NCBI RefSeq assembly: GCF_010727945.1
Contig: NZ_AP022569.1
Coordinates: forward strand, 2,170,001 to 2,234,000
DNA length: 64,000 nt
Direction of reading: 5' to 3'
DNA from: Mycobacterium cookii
GTDB taxonomy: Bacteria > Actinomycetota > Actinomycetes > Mycobacteriales > Mycobacteriaceae
The position numbers and the translations under genes were made by a program. Below are positions 38,335 through 47,262 of this stretch, piece by piece (within the stretch, counting starts at the first letter, position 1; each line of letters opens with the position of its first letter). The notes beneath the pieces were generated by a model that saw nothing but the letters and a program-made list of their open reading frames with translations, made no database searches and was not told the DNA's origin.

Positions 38335-38630
38335 GAAGGGCTCCTCGAGCTCATCGCCCGGTTCGCTGCCGCACGCGCGGACAGCACCGGACTCGTTTTG
38401 ATTGCCCGTCTCCTCAACCGCCCGTTGGACGGGCCGCATTGTCGCCGGGCGGGTGGAATGATCCGGCTTTTCAGCTGCCTGATGGACAAACCGAATTGTC
38501 GCCGGGTGGAAACCCGTGCGGCCCGCACGGTCGAATCGGCGGGGGCCGCGGCGCCAGGACCGGGGCCGGCGGTCCTGTCGTAGTAGTGACGAAAGGCGCC
38601 GCCCGGATAGCAGAGCATGTCGCTAGCCAT
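38331..38630 (-). CDS. phoAT: putative PhoAT antitoxin
   Basis: Up to 99 aa, start uncertain (ATGs at 38630 and 38618). Its TGA overlaps the phoH2 GTG, the arrangement known for the mycobacterial phoAT-phoH2 toxin-antitoxin pair. The protein is basic, Arg/Ala/Pro-rich and without a known domain; two repeats of RRQxG come from a hairpin repeat inside the gene. Assignment rests on position, size and overlap. Confidence 0.6.
   Translation of the reverse strand: MASDMLCYPGGAFRHYYDRTAGPGPGAAAPADSTVRAARVSTRRQFGLSIRQLKSRIIPPARRQCGPSNGRLRRRAIKTSPVLSARAAANRAMSSRSPS
38405..38448 (+). repeat. hairpin-CATTGTCG repeat, copy 2 (inside phoAT)
   Basis: CCCGTCTCCTC followed by a 6-bp stem GCCCGT/ACGGGC with loop TGG, then CGCATTGTCGCC. 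A degenerate second version, ending AATTGTCGCC, lies about 55 bp further on. Confidence 0.45.
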
Positions 38631-38700
38631 CGGAAACGACGCTACTCCCGTACGCGCATGTCCGCCGCGCAGGCGCGCCGACGACGGCCGATGCAGAGGG

Positions 38701-39531
38701 CTAGCTGATGACGAGGTGACGCAGCGCGGGTTCGTCGGCGACGCCCCACGCGGTGATGCGGTCCGAGATCACCCGGCGCAGTTGGTCCGGGCCGAAAATG
38801 CCTGCCTCGGCGATGCTTCGAACCTTGTCCTGGTAGGCGTCGATGTCGGCGCCGATGACGTCGAGCTCGGCCGCGCGGGCGGCGATGGCGGCGATCGTCT
38901 CGTCGCGGGTGAAGGTCAGGCAGTGCGTTACGAGGTTCGCGAAGAACTCCTCGTGCCGCTCTTCGTCGCGAGCGATGTGGGTGATGAGTCCAGCCAGCAC
39001 CGGCTCTTCGATCTCGGCGGCGAGGTTGTTGCAGTACACCGCATGGGCCCGCTCGAAGAACGCCATGAACACCAGGGTCTCAACCTGGGAGTACTGGTCG
39101 GCGCGATAACCCTTGGTCGATACGTGTTCGAACCGAACCTGCTCATTGGCGGTCGGGTCGACCTCGCGGGTGACGACGAAGTATTCGCGCAGTGCGATCG
39201 CGTGCAGGTGTTCCTCGGCGGTCCACCGGCCCAGCCACTGGGCCCAGTTGTCCTCGAGGATGAAGTGCTCGACGAGTTCCCGGTGGTAGCCCGCCACGTT
39301 GTCTTTGGTGATGAGCAGGATCTCGCATGCGTCGGTGATCGTTTTCGGGAGCGTCACCTGTGACGGGTCCCAGTCCCGCCCGCCGAGCAAGGCGAAGTTC
39401 TCGCCCTGCTCGAACGGAACGAAGTCGTGGGCGTACCAGAGTTGCTCGGTAGCCAGGTGGCGGTCGAGATTCTCGCCGACGACCGGCTCGAGTTCGAGGA
39501 TCAACGCATTAGGGACAGTTTTCTGTGCCAT
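38701..39531 (-). CDS. desA2: acyl-[ACP] desaturase DesA2
   Basis: 276 aa, like M. tuberculosis DesA2 (275). Soluble ferritin-fold diiron desaturase family; iron ligands visible in FILEDNWAQW, TAEEHLHA and ARDEERHEEFF. DesA1 and DesA2 take part in mycolic-acid desaturation. The ATG at 39531 is preceded by TACAGT with 6 nt spacing, so it is leaderless; the longer frame upstream is not used. A perfect palindrome covers the -10. Confidence 0.93.
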   Translation of the reverse strand: MAQKTVPNALILELEPVVGENLDRHLATEQLWYAHDFVPFEQGENFALLGGRDWDPSQVTLPKTITDACEILLITKDNVAGYHRELVEHFILEDNWAQWLGRWTAEEHLHAIALREYFVVTREVDPTANEQVRFEHVSTKGYRADQYSQVETLVFMAFFERAHAVYCNNLAAEIEEPVLAGLITHIARDEERHEEFFANLVTHCLTFTRDETIAAIAARAAELDVIGADIDAYQDKVRSIAEAGIFGPDQLRRVISDRITAWGVADEPALRHLVIS

Positions 39532-39533
39532 GC

Positions 39534-39546
39534 GGTTACTGTAACC
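39534..39546. promoter_or_regulatory. palindromic operator over the leaderless desA2 promoter
   Basis: GGTTACTGTAACC is a perfect 6-1-6 palindrome overlapping the minus-strand -10 TACAGT (39538-39543) and lying 2 bp from the ATG. A bound repressor would block transcription initiation. MadR is known to repress desA1 and desA2 in mycobacteria; that this is its site is an inference. Confidence 0.65.
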
Positions 39547-39600
39547 CGTAGACACAGGTTCCGTAAAATCTGACGCGCGCTGTTTGCCTGACTCCACCTG

Positions 39601-39626
39601 AGGCCGCTGCGCGGCCTGCATCGTCG
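39601..39626 (+). repeat. hairpin-CATCGTCG repeat, copy 3
   Basis: AGGCCGC, loop TGC, GCGGCCT (perfect 7-bp stem), then GCATCGTCG. Lies 11 bp downstream of the glyA stop, between glyA and desA2. Confidence 0.6.
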
Positions 39627-39636
39627 TCAGACGCGG

Positions 39637-40950
39637 TCAGATCAGCGACCAGTCCTCCAGGCCCTCGTACAGCGGGAATGCCCGGGCCAGTCGCGTCACC
39701 CGCTCGCGCAGCGCTGAAACGTCAGCGCCGCTACCGGCTGCCAATGCGGCGGCGATGATGTCGGCGACCTCAGTGAACTCCGCGTCGCCGAAACCCCGGG
39801 TGGCCAGCGCCGGAGTGCCGACCCGCAGGCCGGACGTCACCATCGGCGGGCGCGGGTCGTTGGGTACCGCGTTCCGGTTGACGGTGATGCCGACATCGTG
39901 CAAGAGGTCCTCGGCGGCCTGGCCGTCCAGCGGCGAGTCGCGCAGGTCGACCAGCACCAGATGGACGTCGGTGCCACCGCTGACCACCGAGACACCGGCC
40001 TTGGCGACGTCGGGGGCCGACAGGCGTTCGGCGATGATCCGGGCGCCGGACAACGTGCGCTGCTGCCGGTCGACGAACTCCGGAGTGCCCGCGATCTTCA
40101 GCGCGACCGCCTTGGCGGCGATGACGTGCATGAGTGGTCCGCCCTGCTGGCCGGGGAACACCGCGGAGTTGATCGACTTCGCGTACTCCTGCTTGCCGAT
40201 GATCAGACCAGACCGCGGGCCGCCGAGCGTCTTGTGCACGGTGGTCGACACGATGTCGGCGTGCGGTACCGGGGACGGGTGCAGGCCCGCGGCGACCAGG
40301 CCCGCGAAGTGCGCCATGTCTACCCAGAGCTTCGCGCCGACCTCATCGGCGATCGACCTGAACGCCGCGAAGTCCAGGATTCGCGGGTAGGCCGACCAGC
40401 CGGCGATGATCACCTGCGGGCGGAACTCGAGCGCCTTTGCCCGGACCGCATCCATGTCGACCCGGTGCGTCGTCGAGTCGACACCGTAGAAGCCGGCGTC
40501 GTAGAGCTTGCCGGAGAAGTTGAGCTTCATGCCGTGGGTCAGGTGTCCGCCGTTGGCCAGGTCCAGGCCCAGCAGGTGCTCCCCCGGCGACATCAGCGCA
40601 TGCAGCACCGCGGCGTTGGCCGAGGCGCCCGAATGTGGTTGCACGTTGGCGAAGTCGGCGCCGAACAGCGCCTTGGCCCGGTCGCGGGCGATGTTCTCCA
40701 CCACGTCGACGTATTCGCAGCCGCCGTAGTAGCGCCGGCCGGGCAGACCTTCGGCGTACTTGTTGGTCAGCACGCTGCCCTGCGCCTGCAGCACCGCGCG
40801 CGGCACGAAGTTCTCCGACGCGATCATCTCGAGGGTGTCGCGTTGCCGGCCGAGCTCCTTGCCGAGCAGCTCGGCGATATCGGGGTCGACCTCGGCCAAC
40901 GAGGCCGACATCACGGTGGATTGGGTGCGGGCGTCCGGTGCGGCAGTCAC
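39637..40950 (-). CDS. glyA: serine hydroxymethyltransferase
   Basis: 437 aa. PLP enzyme interconverting serine and glycine with tetrahydrofolate. Visible are [15 protein letters not shown], the PLP-lysine motif [14 protein letters not shown] and [17 protein letters not shown]. The GTG at 40950 was preferred because TAGACT lies exactly 6 nt upstream (leaderless); the ATG at 40911, where M. tuberculosis GlyA1 begins, has no Shine-Dalgarno and would give 424 aa. Confidence 0.95.
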   Translation of the reverse strand: MTAAPDARTQSTVMSASLAEVDPDIAELLGKELGRQRDTLEMIASENFVPRAVLQAQGSVLTNKYAEGLPGRRYYGGCEYVDVVENIARDRAKALFGADFANVQPHSGASANAAVLHALMSPGEHLLGLDLANGGHLTHGMKLNFSGKLYDAGFYGVDSTTHRVDMDAVRAKALEFRPQVIIAGWSAYPRILDFAAFRSIADEVGAKLWVDMAHFAGLVAAGLHPSPVPHADIVSTTVHKTLGGPRSGLIIGKQEYAKSINSAVFPGQQGGPLMHVIAAKAVALKIAGTPEFVDRQQRTLSGARIIAERLSAPDVAKAGVSVVSGGTDVHLVLVDLRDSPLDGQAAEDLLHDVGITVNRNAVPNDPRPPMVTSGLRVGTPALATRGFGDAEFTEVADIIAAALAAGSGADVSALRERVTRLARAFPLYEGLEDWSLI

Positions 40951-40956
40951 CCGGCC

Positions 40957-40962
40957 AGTCTA
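40957..40962 (-). promoter_or_regulatory. -10 element of leaderless glyA
   Basis: Minus-strand TAGACT with 6 nt to the GTG at 40950; it decides between two possible starts. Confidence 0.5.
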
Positions 40963-40992
40963 AACGGGCAACCTCGACGGGCTAGGTCGATG

Positions 40993-41034
40993 TGCCCGCC
41001 TCCTCCCCATCGCGCTACGCGCTCTGGATCGTCG
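40993..41034 (+). repeat. hairpin-ATCGTCG repeat, copy 4
   Basis: GTGCCCGCCTCCTCC, a short weak stem around CGCGCTACGCGC, then GATCGTCG. It covers the stop codon and last codons (STIQSA) of the DUF885 gene. Confidence 0.45.
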
Positions 41035-42262
41035 ACGGGATCAGCGGCTCGTCGAGCAACCGGCCGAACCGTTCAACGACGCTCGTCCCGGCCGGCCGAT
41101 CGTCCAGCCACCCGCGCAACAACCGGTATCCCTCGACGTACGTGCTGGTGTAGGCCCGCCACAGCGGCGACGACAGAAACCGGAGCATCTGCTTCGCGCG
41201 AACGTCGTCGACCAGCAGCCAGTGCCGCAGGAAGCCCGTGACCTCGTCGGCGTCGCGGTGTTCGTCATGCAGCATCAATGCCGCGTCCTGACGCACGCCG
41301 GCCAGCGCTGAGGACGCCTCGGATACCGCCTCGGCCCGTTCGCCGTCGAAGCGCAGTCCCAGATCGGCGTAGATGTCGGCGGCCCAGCGTCCCCAGCGCG
41401 GGCCGATCGCCGCATACAACGCCAGGTCGGCCAGACCTTCGGCGAGCAGGCACTGCGGGGTGTTCACCAGGAAGATGGTCTGCTCGTCGTGGCCTTTGCC
41501 GTTGACCAGCCCGACCTCCTTGCGGCAGTGCTCGGTGTGGTGACCCGGATACGACTCGTGCGCCACCAGCCGCGGCAGGTTCGACGTCAACTGTTTGATG
41601 TCGGCGTTGACGGCGACCGTGGAGCGGTAGTCGCCCAGGTAGTAGTTGAAGCCCGACCACGGCTTGTCGGTCACCACCTGATACTCGACGGTTTCGCTGT
41701 CGGGAAGCGGATACTCGGCGCGGACCCGGTCGCGCAGCGCGCTGGAGAACGCCTCGATGCATTCGGCCAGCCGGTCGGGCGGGATTTCCTCGGCTCTGCG
41801 GTGCGCCGCCATCCGGTCGGCCAGCGGGCCGGAGCCGCCCAGGGCCTCGTCGAGCCGGATGTGGGCCTGCCGGTATGTCTCGTCGTCGCCCTTGCTGATG
41901 CGCACGTCGAAGTAGTCGTGCACCTCGTCGACGAAACCGACCTGTTCTCCGGCGAACTTGCGACCGGCGCATTCCAGTGCGCGCAGATGAGCGCCAACAT
42001 AGTCGGCGCGCTGATCATCAAAACCGTTGCGGCGCGGCACATCTGGCAATGCGTCGATCAAGCGACGGGCCTGGCGGACCAGGTCCGCAGGGTCGGGCGC
42101 GGGCTCGGCGGCCACCGCCTGGCGCAGCGTGGGATCGCCGGTGAAGGCGTCGACGTAGCCTGATTCGATCCGGTCGAAGCGCAAACCCAGTAAGAGGTAC
42201 TCGCGGATCAGCGCAGCAGGTTCCACAGGGTCCGAGTCTATTTGCTCGCCCCAGCCACTCAC
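41015..42262 (-). CDS. DUF885 family metallopeptidase-like protein
   Basis: 415 aa, GTG start. The motif [14 protein letters not shown] (HExxxGHH-like zinc site) and [15 protein letters not shown] are typical of DUF885 proteins, a group of probable zinc peptidases. No signal peptide. It is shorter than many members (about 550 aa), and the N-terminus begins directly with the helical domain. Its end is overlapped by a hairpin repeat. Divergent from coaA (30 bp between starts). Substrate unknown. Confidence 0.85.
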   Translation of the reverse strand: MSGWGEQIDSDPVEPAALIREYLLLGLRFDRIESGYVDAFTGDPTLRQAVAAEPAPDPADLVRQARRLIDALPDVPRRNGFDDQRADYVGAHLRALECAGRKFAGEQVGFVDEVHDYFDVRISKGDDETYRQAHIRLDEALGGSGPLADRMAAHRRAEEIPPDRLAECIEAFSSALRDRVRAEYPLPDSETVEYQVVTDKPWSGFNYYLGDYRSTVAVNADIKQLTSNLPRLVAHESYPGHHTEHCRKEVGLVNGKGHDEQTIFLVNTPQCLLAEGLADLALYAAIGPRWGRWAADIYADLGLRFDGERAEAVSEASSALAGVRQDAALMLHDEHRDADEVTGFLRHWLLVDDVRAKQMLRFLSSPLWRAYTSTYVEGYRLLRGWLDDRPAGTSVVERFGRLLDEPLIPSTIQSA

Positions 42263-42292
42263 AGCGCGCCGAAGGCTGCCACACTGACTGTC

Positions 42293-43231
42293 ATGCCGCG
42301 ACTCAGCGAGCCGAGCCCCTATGTGGAGTTCGATCGACGTCAGTGGCGCGAGCTACGTATGTCGACACCGCAGCCGCTGACCGAAGAAGAAGTCGTCGGC
42401 TTGCGTGGTCTGGGTGAGCAGATCAACCTGCTCGAGGTCGAAGAGGTCTATCTGCCGCTGGCCCGTCTGCTGCATCTGCAGGTAGCCGCCCGGCAGGGAT
42501 TGTTCGCCGCCACCGCCGAATTCCTCGGAGAGCCGCAACAACACCCCGACCGACCGGTGCCGTTCATCATCGGGGTGGCCGGCAGCGTCGCCGTGGGTAA
42601 GTCGACCACGGCCCGTGTGCTGCAGGCGCTGCTGGCCCGCTGGGACCACCACCCGCGCGTCGATCTGGTCACCACCGACGGTTTCCTCTACCCCAACGCC
42701 GAGCTCAGCCGTCGAAACCTGATGCACCGCAAGGGCTTTCCGGAAAGCTATGACCGCCGGGCGTTGATGCGGTTCGTCACGTCGGTCAAGTCGGGCTCGG
42801 ACTACGTCTGCGCGCCGGTGTATTCCCACTTGCGCTACGACCGGGTGCACGGCGCCAAGCAGGTCGTCCGCCACCCCGACATCCTGATCCTCGAGGGGCT
42901 CAACGTATTGCAGACCGGGCCGACCTTGATGGTGTCGGACCTGTTCGACTTCTCGCTCTACGTGGACGCGCGCATCGAAGACATCGAGCAGTGGTACGTC
43001 TCCCGATTCCTGGCGATGCGATCGACGTCGTTCGCCAACCCGGCGTCGCACTTTCACCACTATGCGGGGCTGACCGACCAGCAGGCCAACGTCGCCGCGC
43101 GCGACATCTGGCGTTCGATCAACCGGCCGAACCTGATCGAGAACATCCTGCCCACCCGGCCGCGCGCCACCCTGGTGCTGCGCAAGGACGCCGATCACTC
43201 CATCAACCGGCTGCGGCTCCGCAAACTCTGA
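42293..43231 (+). CDS. coaA: pantothenate kinase, type I
   Basis: 312 aa, identical in length to M. tuberculosis CoaA. First, rate-limiting step of CoA synthesis. P-loop [34 protein letters not shown] and ILEGLNVLQ are all standard; substrate loops near [12 protein letters not shown] follow. The start is the ATG at 42293. Confidence 0.97.
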   Translation: MPRLSEPSPYVEFDRRQWRELRMSTPQPLTEEEVVGLRGLGEQINLLEVEEVYLPLARLLHLQVAARQGLFAATAEFLGEPQQHPDRPVPFIIGVAGSVAVGKSTTARVLQALLARWDHHPRVDLVTTDGFLYPNAELSRRNLMHRKGFPESYDRRALMRFVTSVKSGSDYVCAPVYSHLRYDRVHGAKQVVRHPDILILEGLNVLQTGPTLMVSDLFDFSLYVDARIEDIEQWYVSRFLAMRSTSFANPASHFHHYAGLTDQQANVAARDIWRSINRPNLIENILPTRPRATLVLRKDADHSINRLRLRKL

Positions 43232-43298
43232 CACAAGCCGATGCGGAGACGCACACCGCAACCTCTGACAGTGGCGCCCCGCACCGGCGGGATGGGAG

Positions 43299-43718
43299 TC
43301 ACGCCGGCAGGCGGCGCACTCCGAGGTATTGCAGGTAGCCGATCGCGGCGGTGTAGCAGCCGCTGGCCAGCATCAGGCTGATCCCCGTCTCGGTCAGCGG
43401 CAGCGCGCCCACTACGACCACCACGACCGCCGCGACGGTAAAGACGATGTTGGCGATGATGACGGCAATACCGGCGCGGCGCAGGTCGGGTGCTGCAGCC
43501 AAGGTGAATACGGCCAGCCCATAGAACACGAAGAAGGCTCCGAAACCGTATTCAGCCGGCGAACTCAGGCCGGTCAGCGACGACAGCGGGTCGGCGACGA
43601 CGGCGATGAACAGTCCGGTCAGGCCGGTCAGCGTTGCGTCGAGCCGCATGGCGAACCGCAACAGTGAGTCAGTCGAATCGGCGAAGGGTCGGGTGGACAG
43701 TCCGGTGATGGCGGTCAT
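43299..43718 (-). CDS. four-helix membrane protein
   Basis: 139 aa. A short N-terminus then four hydrophobic helices (about 28-50, 56-75, 82-105, 112-132). I do not recognise the family with confidence; it resembles small integral membrane proteins common in mycobacteria. Stands alone between coaA (convergent) and a membrane protein gene. The 141 bp upstream contain short direct repeats GCACTGCCA and a weak palindrome around ACGTGATCTACACCACGT, possibly regulatory. Confidence 0.72.
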   Translation of the reverse strand: MTAITGLSTRPFADSTDSLLRFAMRLDATLTGLTGLFIAVVADPLSSLTGLSSPAEYGFGAFFVFYGLAVFTLAAAPDLRRAGIAVIIANIVFTVAAVVVVVVGALPLTETGISLMLASGCYTAAIGYLQYLGVRRLPA

Positions 43719-43859
43719 GTCGGAACTCCTTGCGGTGTCGGGTCGAACACTTCTGAGCGTGCCGCTCCGGGCCTGCCAGATCGACGCGAGGCACTGCCAA
43801 GCACTGCCATGCGCTGCTCAACGACGTGATCTACACCACGTATTCCATGGTTAGCCGAG

Positions 43860-45224
43860 CTAGTCGCTGGAAACCATCACCCTGCCGCGCAGATCGGCGG
43901 CGATCAGCCGGGCCGCGGCGTTCTGCCAGTTGTGCAGCGAACGCTGCGGCACCTCGGTGACGAACCATTGCCACGCCTGCCGGGCGGTCGGGTCGAGGCC
44001 GGCTGCGGTGGCGTTCTGGGCGTAAGCCCGGACGCCGACGACGTACGGGAAGTACAGCGCGTTGTAGTGACGCCACTGCTCGGTGGTGCCGAAGTCGCCG
44101 CCGTCGCGTGGTTTCAGTTGCGCGATGCGGTCTGCGAGCAGGGCTTTGAGCTCGGTCGCCCGCTCCAGCGGCTGGTCCGGGGCGCCGCGGGCGGCCAGTC
44201 GCTCGTCGATGGCCGGCAGCGCGGTCAACGGGTTGGCGACCAGCTTGGACAGGTCGCCGTAGTGGCCCAGCGCGCGGCGGGTCAGCCGGGCGAACGTCTC
44301 GTCGTCGAAGTCGTCGAGCGGATCGGCCGACCGCAGCGGCAGCGCAGATTCGGTGCGCCGCAACGTCGCCCGGTAGGCACGCAGCACCGGTGCCCGCGAG
44401 AACACCATCCGGTCCAGCAGGCCGGCCAGTGGGTCGGCCAGCACCTGCACCGCAGCCACGACCGCCAAGCTGGTGAACAGCAGCACCGTCAACGCGGTCT
44501 GTGCCGTGGGCTGATGGGCGGTCAATGCGAGACCGACCAGCATCTGGCCGCCGAGCAGCAACACCACCAATCCGGTCCCGGTGAACGAGCGCAGCATGTC
44601 GGCGCGCAATGCCTGACCCTCGTCGAAAGCGTCCCACAGCGCCACTGCCACACCGAGTCCCAGCACGTCGCAACTCGTCGACGCCAACGCCAACCAACTC
44701 GGCACCACGCCCAGCGGAATGATCAGGATCGCGTTCGCGAGCGCAAAGAACAGCGTCGCGGTGATGATCAGCCCGACCAGTGGGATCTTCTGCGCACGCC
44801 GTCGCAGCGCCAACACCATCGCGCCCAGCGTGGATGTCGAGATCACCGCGCACATCACCACATGGCCGAGCCGCAGCGGCCCTTCGACCGTGCCGGCCAG
44901 CGCCGCACCGACCAACGTGAGCGCACCGGCGCCACCGACGGCGACCAGCTCGCCGGCGCGTGACCGCCCGGTGTCGCCCGCCCCCGCTATCTCGAGGAGC
45001 ACCGCGAACCAGGCGACCCCTGGGACAGCGACGAGGTAGATCTCGATGTGGCCAAGCAGCACCGAGTGCGTCACGGTCCGCACCGCGTCCAGAGCCACCG
45101 CCGTGGCGAAACTGCACAGGCCGACCGCGGAGAAGGCGAGCACCGGCTTGCGTGGGTTGCGGGCCAACAGATACAGCCCCAGCCACCAGCTCAGCGAAAA
45201 CACCAACGCCGAAAGCGCAGCCAT
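43860..45224 (-). CDS. polytopic membrane protein with soluble C-terminal domain
   Basis: 454 aa. About eight to nine membrane helices in residues 1-265, then a soluble helical region of some 185 residues with DDFDDETFARLTRRALGHYG and WRHYNALYFPYVVG. The N-terminal region resembles sensor-kinase membrane modules, but no kinase domain follows. Function unrecognised. Located where M. tuberculosis has PE-family genes between coaA and Rv1086. Confidence 0.75.
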   Translation of the reverse strand: MAALSALVFSLSWWLGLYLLARNPRKPVLAFSAVGLCSFATAVALDAVRTVTHSVLLGHIEIYLVAVPGVAWFAVLLEIAGAGDTGRSRAGELVAVGGAGALTLVGAALAGTVEGPLRLGHVVMCAVISTSTLGAMVLALRRRAQKIPLVGLIITATLFFALANAILIIPLGVVPSWLALASTSCDVLGLGVAVALWDAFDEGQALRADMLRSFTGTGLVVLLLGGQMLVGLALTAHQPTAQTALTVLLFTSLAVVAAVQVLADPLAGLLDRMVFSRAPVLRAYRATLRRTESALPLRSADPLDDFDDETFARLTRRALGHYGDLSKLVANPLTALPAIDERLAARGAPDQPLERATELKALLADRIAQLKPRDGGDFGTTEQWRHYNALYFPYVVGVRAYAQNATAAGLDPTARQAWQWFVTEVPQRSLHNWQNAAARLIAADLRGRVMVSSD

Positions 45225-45244
45225 GCTTTCAGTGTGGCACGGGG

Positions 45245-46039
45245 TCATACCCCGTAGCGACGGTGTCGCTGGCTGTAATCCCGCAGCGCCCGCAGGAAGT
45301 CGACGCGACGGAAGGCGGGCCAGTGCGCCTCGGTGAACCACATCTCCGAGTAGGCGCTCTGCCACAGCAGAAATCCGGACAGCCGCTGCTCCCCCGATGT
45401 CCGGATGACCAGATCGGGATCGGGCTGCCCGGAGGTGTAAAGGTTCTCCGAGATCGCCTCGACGGTGACGGCTTCGATCAATTCCTCGCCGCTGACGCCG
45501 TTGGCAAGTTGCTTGGCCAGCAGCGCGCGCACGGCGTCGGCGATCTCCTGGCGGCCGCCGTAGCCGACCGCGACGTTGACATGAAAGCTGCCGTTTCCGG
45601 TTGCGGCGGTGCCCTGGACGGCATCGCGCAGCCGTCGCGCAGGCTCGACGCCAATCAACTCCAAGTCGCCGACCGTGCGCACACTCCACTGGTTGGCGGG
45701 CGCGCAGATCTCCTCGACGACGTCGGTGATGATCTCGATGAGCGCGGCCAGCTCGGCCGGATCGCGGCGCAGGTTCTCGGTGGAAAGCAGGTAGACAGTT
45801 GCCATTTCGATGCCGGCTTCCTGACACCAGCGCAGCATCTCGGCGATCTTGGCCGCACCCATCCGGTAGCCGTAGCTGACGTCGTCGTAGCCGGCGTCGC
45901 GCGCCCAGCGCCGGTTACCGTCACACAGCACCGCGATGTGACGCGGCAACGCGGATTTCGATGCGGCAAGCCCTTGCCGCAGCCGCAACTCGTAAACCCG
46001 ATACAGGGGTTCCTTTAAGCGCGGCGGAATGATCTCCAC
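45245..46039 (-). CDS. short-chain Z-isoprenyl diphosphate synthase
   Basis: 264 aa from the GTG at 46039 (EIIPPRLKEPLY). cis-Prenyltransferase: HIAVLCDGNRRWAR with the catalytic Asp, YLLSTENLRR, and DLVIRTSGEQRLSGFLLWQSAYSE split over two conserved regions. Orthologous by sequence to Rv1086, which makes Z,E-farnesyl diphosphate for decaprenyl phosphate synthesis. A TAATCT -10 (46048-46053) lies 8 nt upstream, so the mRNA is leaderless or nearly so. Confidence 0.94.
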   Translation of the reverse strand: MEIIPPRLKEPLYRVYELRLRQGLAASKSALPRHIAVLCDGNRRWARDAGYDDVSYGYRMGAAKIAEMLRWCQEAGIEMATVYLLSTENLRRDPAELAALIEIITDVVEEICAPANQWSVRTVGDLELIGVEPARRLRDAVQGTAATGNGSFHVNVAVGYGGRQEIADAVRALLAKQLANGVSGEELIEAVTVEAISENLYTSGQPDPDLVIRTSGEQRLSGFLLWQSAYSEMWFTEAHWPAFRRVDFLRALRDYSQRHRRYGV

Positions 46040-46047
46040 AGGGATCA

Positions 46048-46053
46048 AGATTA
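46048..46053 (-). promoter_or_regulatory. -10 element of the Z-FPP synthase gene
   Basis: Minus-strand TAATCT, 8 nt before the GTG at 46039 and directly abutting an alternative TTG at 46048, which it therefore excludes. Confidence 0.42.
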
Positions 46054-46115
46054 CTGTGGGTCCAACTGGTTATCGGCGATCCTGCTGTAACGGCCCGGAG
46101 CGATGAGGAGCGACA

Positions 46116-46865
46116 GTGAGTCACGAGACCGACGTGGCCACCAAGGCCGGCCGAACCGAGGCAGCAGGTGCCGCCGGAGGAGCCGCCGAGCACTTCGTCG
46201 AAGGAGTCAAGGACACCGCCCAGGCGCTGGTCAAGCCAAGGGCGCGCGGCTGGATTCACCTGGTGTCGGCGGTCGTCGCCGTCGCCGCAGGCGCCTCGCT
46301 GATCTCGGTGTCCTGGCCGCTGGCCGGGCTGAAAGCGGGCCTGGCGACCTTCATCTACACCGGCGCGGTGGTCGGCATGTTCACCGTGAGTGCCACGTAT
46401 CACCGGGTTCACTGGAAATCGGCGACGGCCCGGATATGGATGAAGCGGCTCGATCATTCGATGATCTTCGTGCTGATCGCCGGCACCTACACGCCCTTCG
46501 CGCTGCTGGCGATGTCCCCGCAGCAAGGGACGTTGGTGCTCTACATCGTCTGGGGCGGCGCGCTTGCCGGAGTGCTGCTCAAGATGTGCTGGCCGACCGC
46601 ACCGCGCTGGGTCGGCGTGCCGCTGTACCTGATCCTCGGTTGGGTGTCGGCGTTCTACATCGCGGTGATCCTGCACAACGCCGGGGTTACCGCGATGGTG
46701 TTGCTGGCCGTCGGCGGCACCCTGTACAGCATCGGCGGCATTCTCTATGCCCTGCGTTGGCCGGACCCGTGGCCTAACACATTCGGCTATCACGAGTTTT
46801 TCCACGCCTGCACTGCGGTGGCCGCGATCTGCCACTACATCGCGATCTGGTTCGCGGTCTTCTAG
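46116..46865 (+). CDS. hemolysin III/PAQR family membrane protein
   Basis: 249 aa, GTG start with GGAG 5 nt upstream. Seven membrane helices preceded by a 40-residue cytoplasmic segment. PAQR signature residues are visible: [30 protein letters not shown] and [18 protein letters not shown], with the conserved Ser-His-Asp-His-His metal set. Matches Rv1085c in place and size. Some PAQR proteins are hydrolases; true function unclear. Confidence 0.92.
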   Translation: MSHETDVATKAGRTEAAGAAGGAAEHFVEGVKDTAQALVKPRARGWIHLVSAVVAVAAGASLISVSWPLAGLKAGLATFIYTGAVVGMFTVSATYHRVHWKSATARIWMKRLDHSMIFVLIAGTYTPFALLAMSPQQGTLVLYIVWGGALAGVLLKMCWPTAPRWVGVPLYLILGWVSAFYIAVILHNAGVTAMVLLAVGGTLYSIGGILYALRWPDPWPNTFGYHEFFHACTAVAAICHYIAIWFAVF

Positions 46866-46880
46866 AGCTGATTACCCGCG

Positions 46881-47261
46881 CTAGAGCTGGGTGACGTTCT
46901 CCGGCGACCAGTACGCCTTCATCGCGGCGACTTTGCCCTCGTCGTTGAACGCCATCACGACGATCGGCTCGATGACCATCCCGCCGTCGCCCGCCTTCAC
47001 CGTCAACCGGAATCCGAACGCCGCCTCGTTGCCCGCCACGCGGAGCAACGTCAGCTCGTTCTCGCGTTCCATGTTCTCGAAGGTGGAGTAGAAGCCGCGG
47101 ATCGCCTGCCGACCGATGTGGGTCTCCGCGCCGACCGGATCCTCCACGGTGGCGTCGTCGGCGTACAACTCGACGATGTCGTCCGCGGTCCCCTTGGCAA
47201 CCAGACTGATGTAGCGGTTGACGGTCTCGGTGATGTGCTCAGCGCTGGGCATATCAGGCAC
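46881..47261 (-). CDS. steroid delta-isomerase-like protein
   Basis: 126 aa NTF2 fold. The layout RYISLVAKGTADDIVELYADDATVEDPVGAE is split by the general-base Asp of ketosteroid isomerases in VEDPVG, with a Tyr near residue 17 and a later Glu/Asp region (AAFGFRL). This suggests a 5-ene to 4-ene-3-ketosteroid isomerase, useful after the sterol dehydrogenase reaction, though not linked in the genome. One base separates it from the DUF255 gene. Confidence 0.8.
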   Translation of the reverse strand: MPDMPSAEHITETVNRYISLVAKGTADDIVELYADDATVEDPVGAETHIGRQAIRGFYSTFENMERENELTLLRVAGNEAAFGFRLTVKAGDGGMVIEPIVVMAFNDEGKVAAMKAYWSPENVTQL

Positions 47262-47262
47262 G

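Noticed and set aside
36376..38583. 735-codon open frame on the plus strand opposite the deacetylase and phoH2 genes
   Set aside because: It is the antisense shadow of two well-supported genes; its translation is His/Gln/Arg-rich without domains, as expected from codon bias in high-GC DNA.
43785..43850. GCACTGCCA repeats and a weak palindrome upstream of the membrane protein genes
   Set aside because: Short, imperfect and without family context; not distinguishable from chance.
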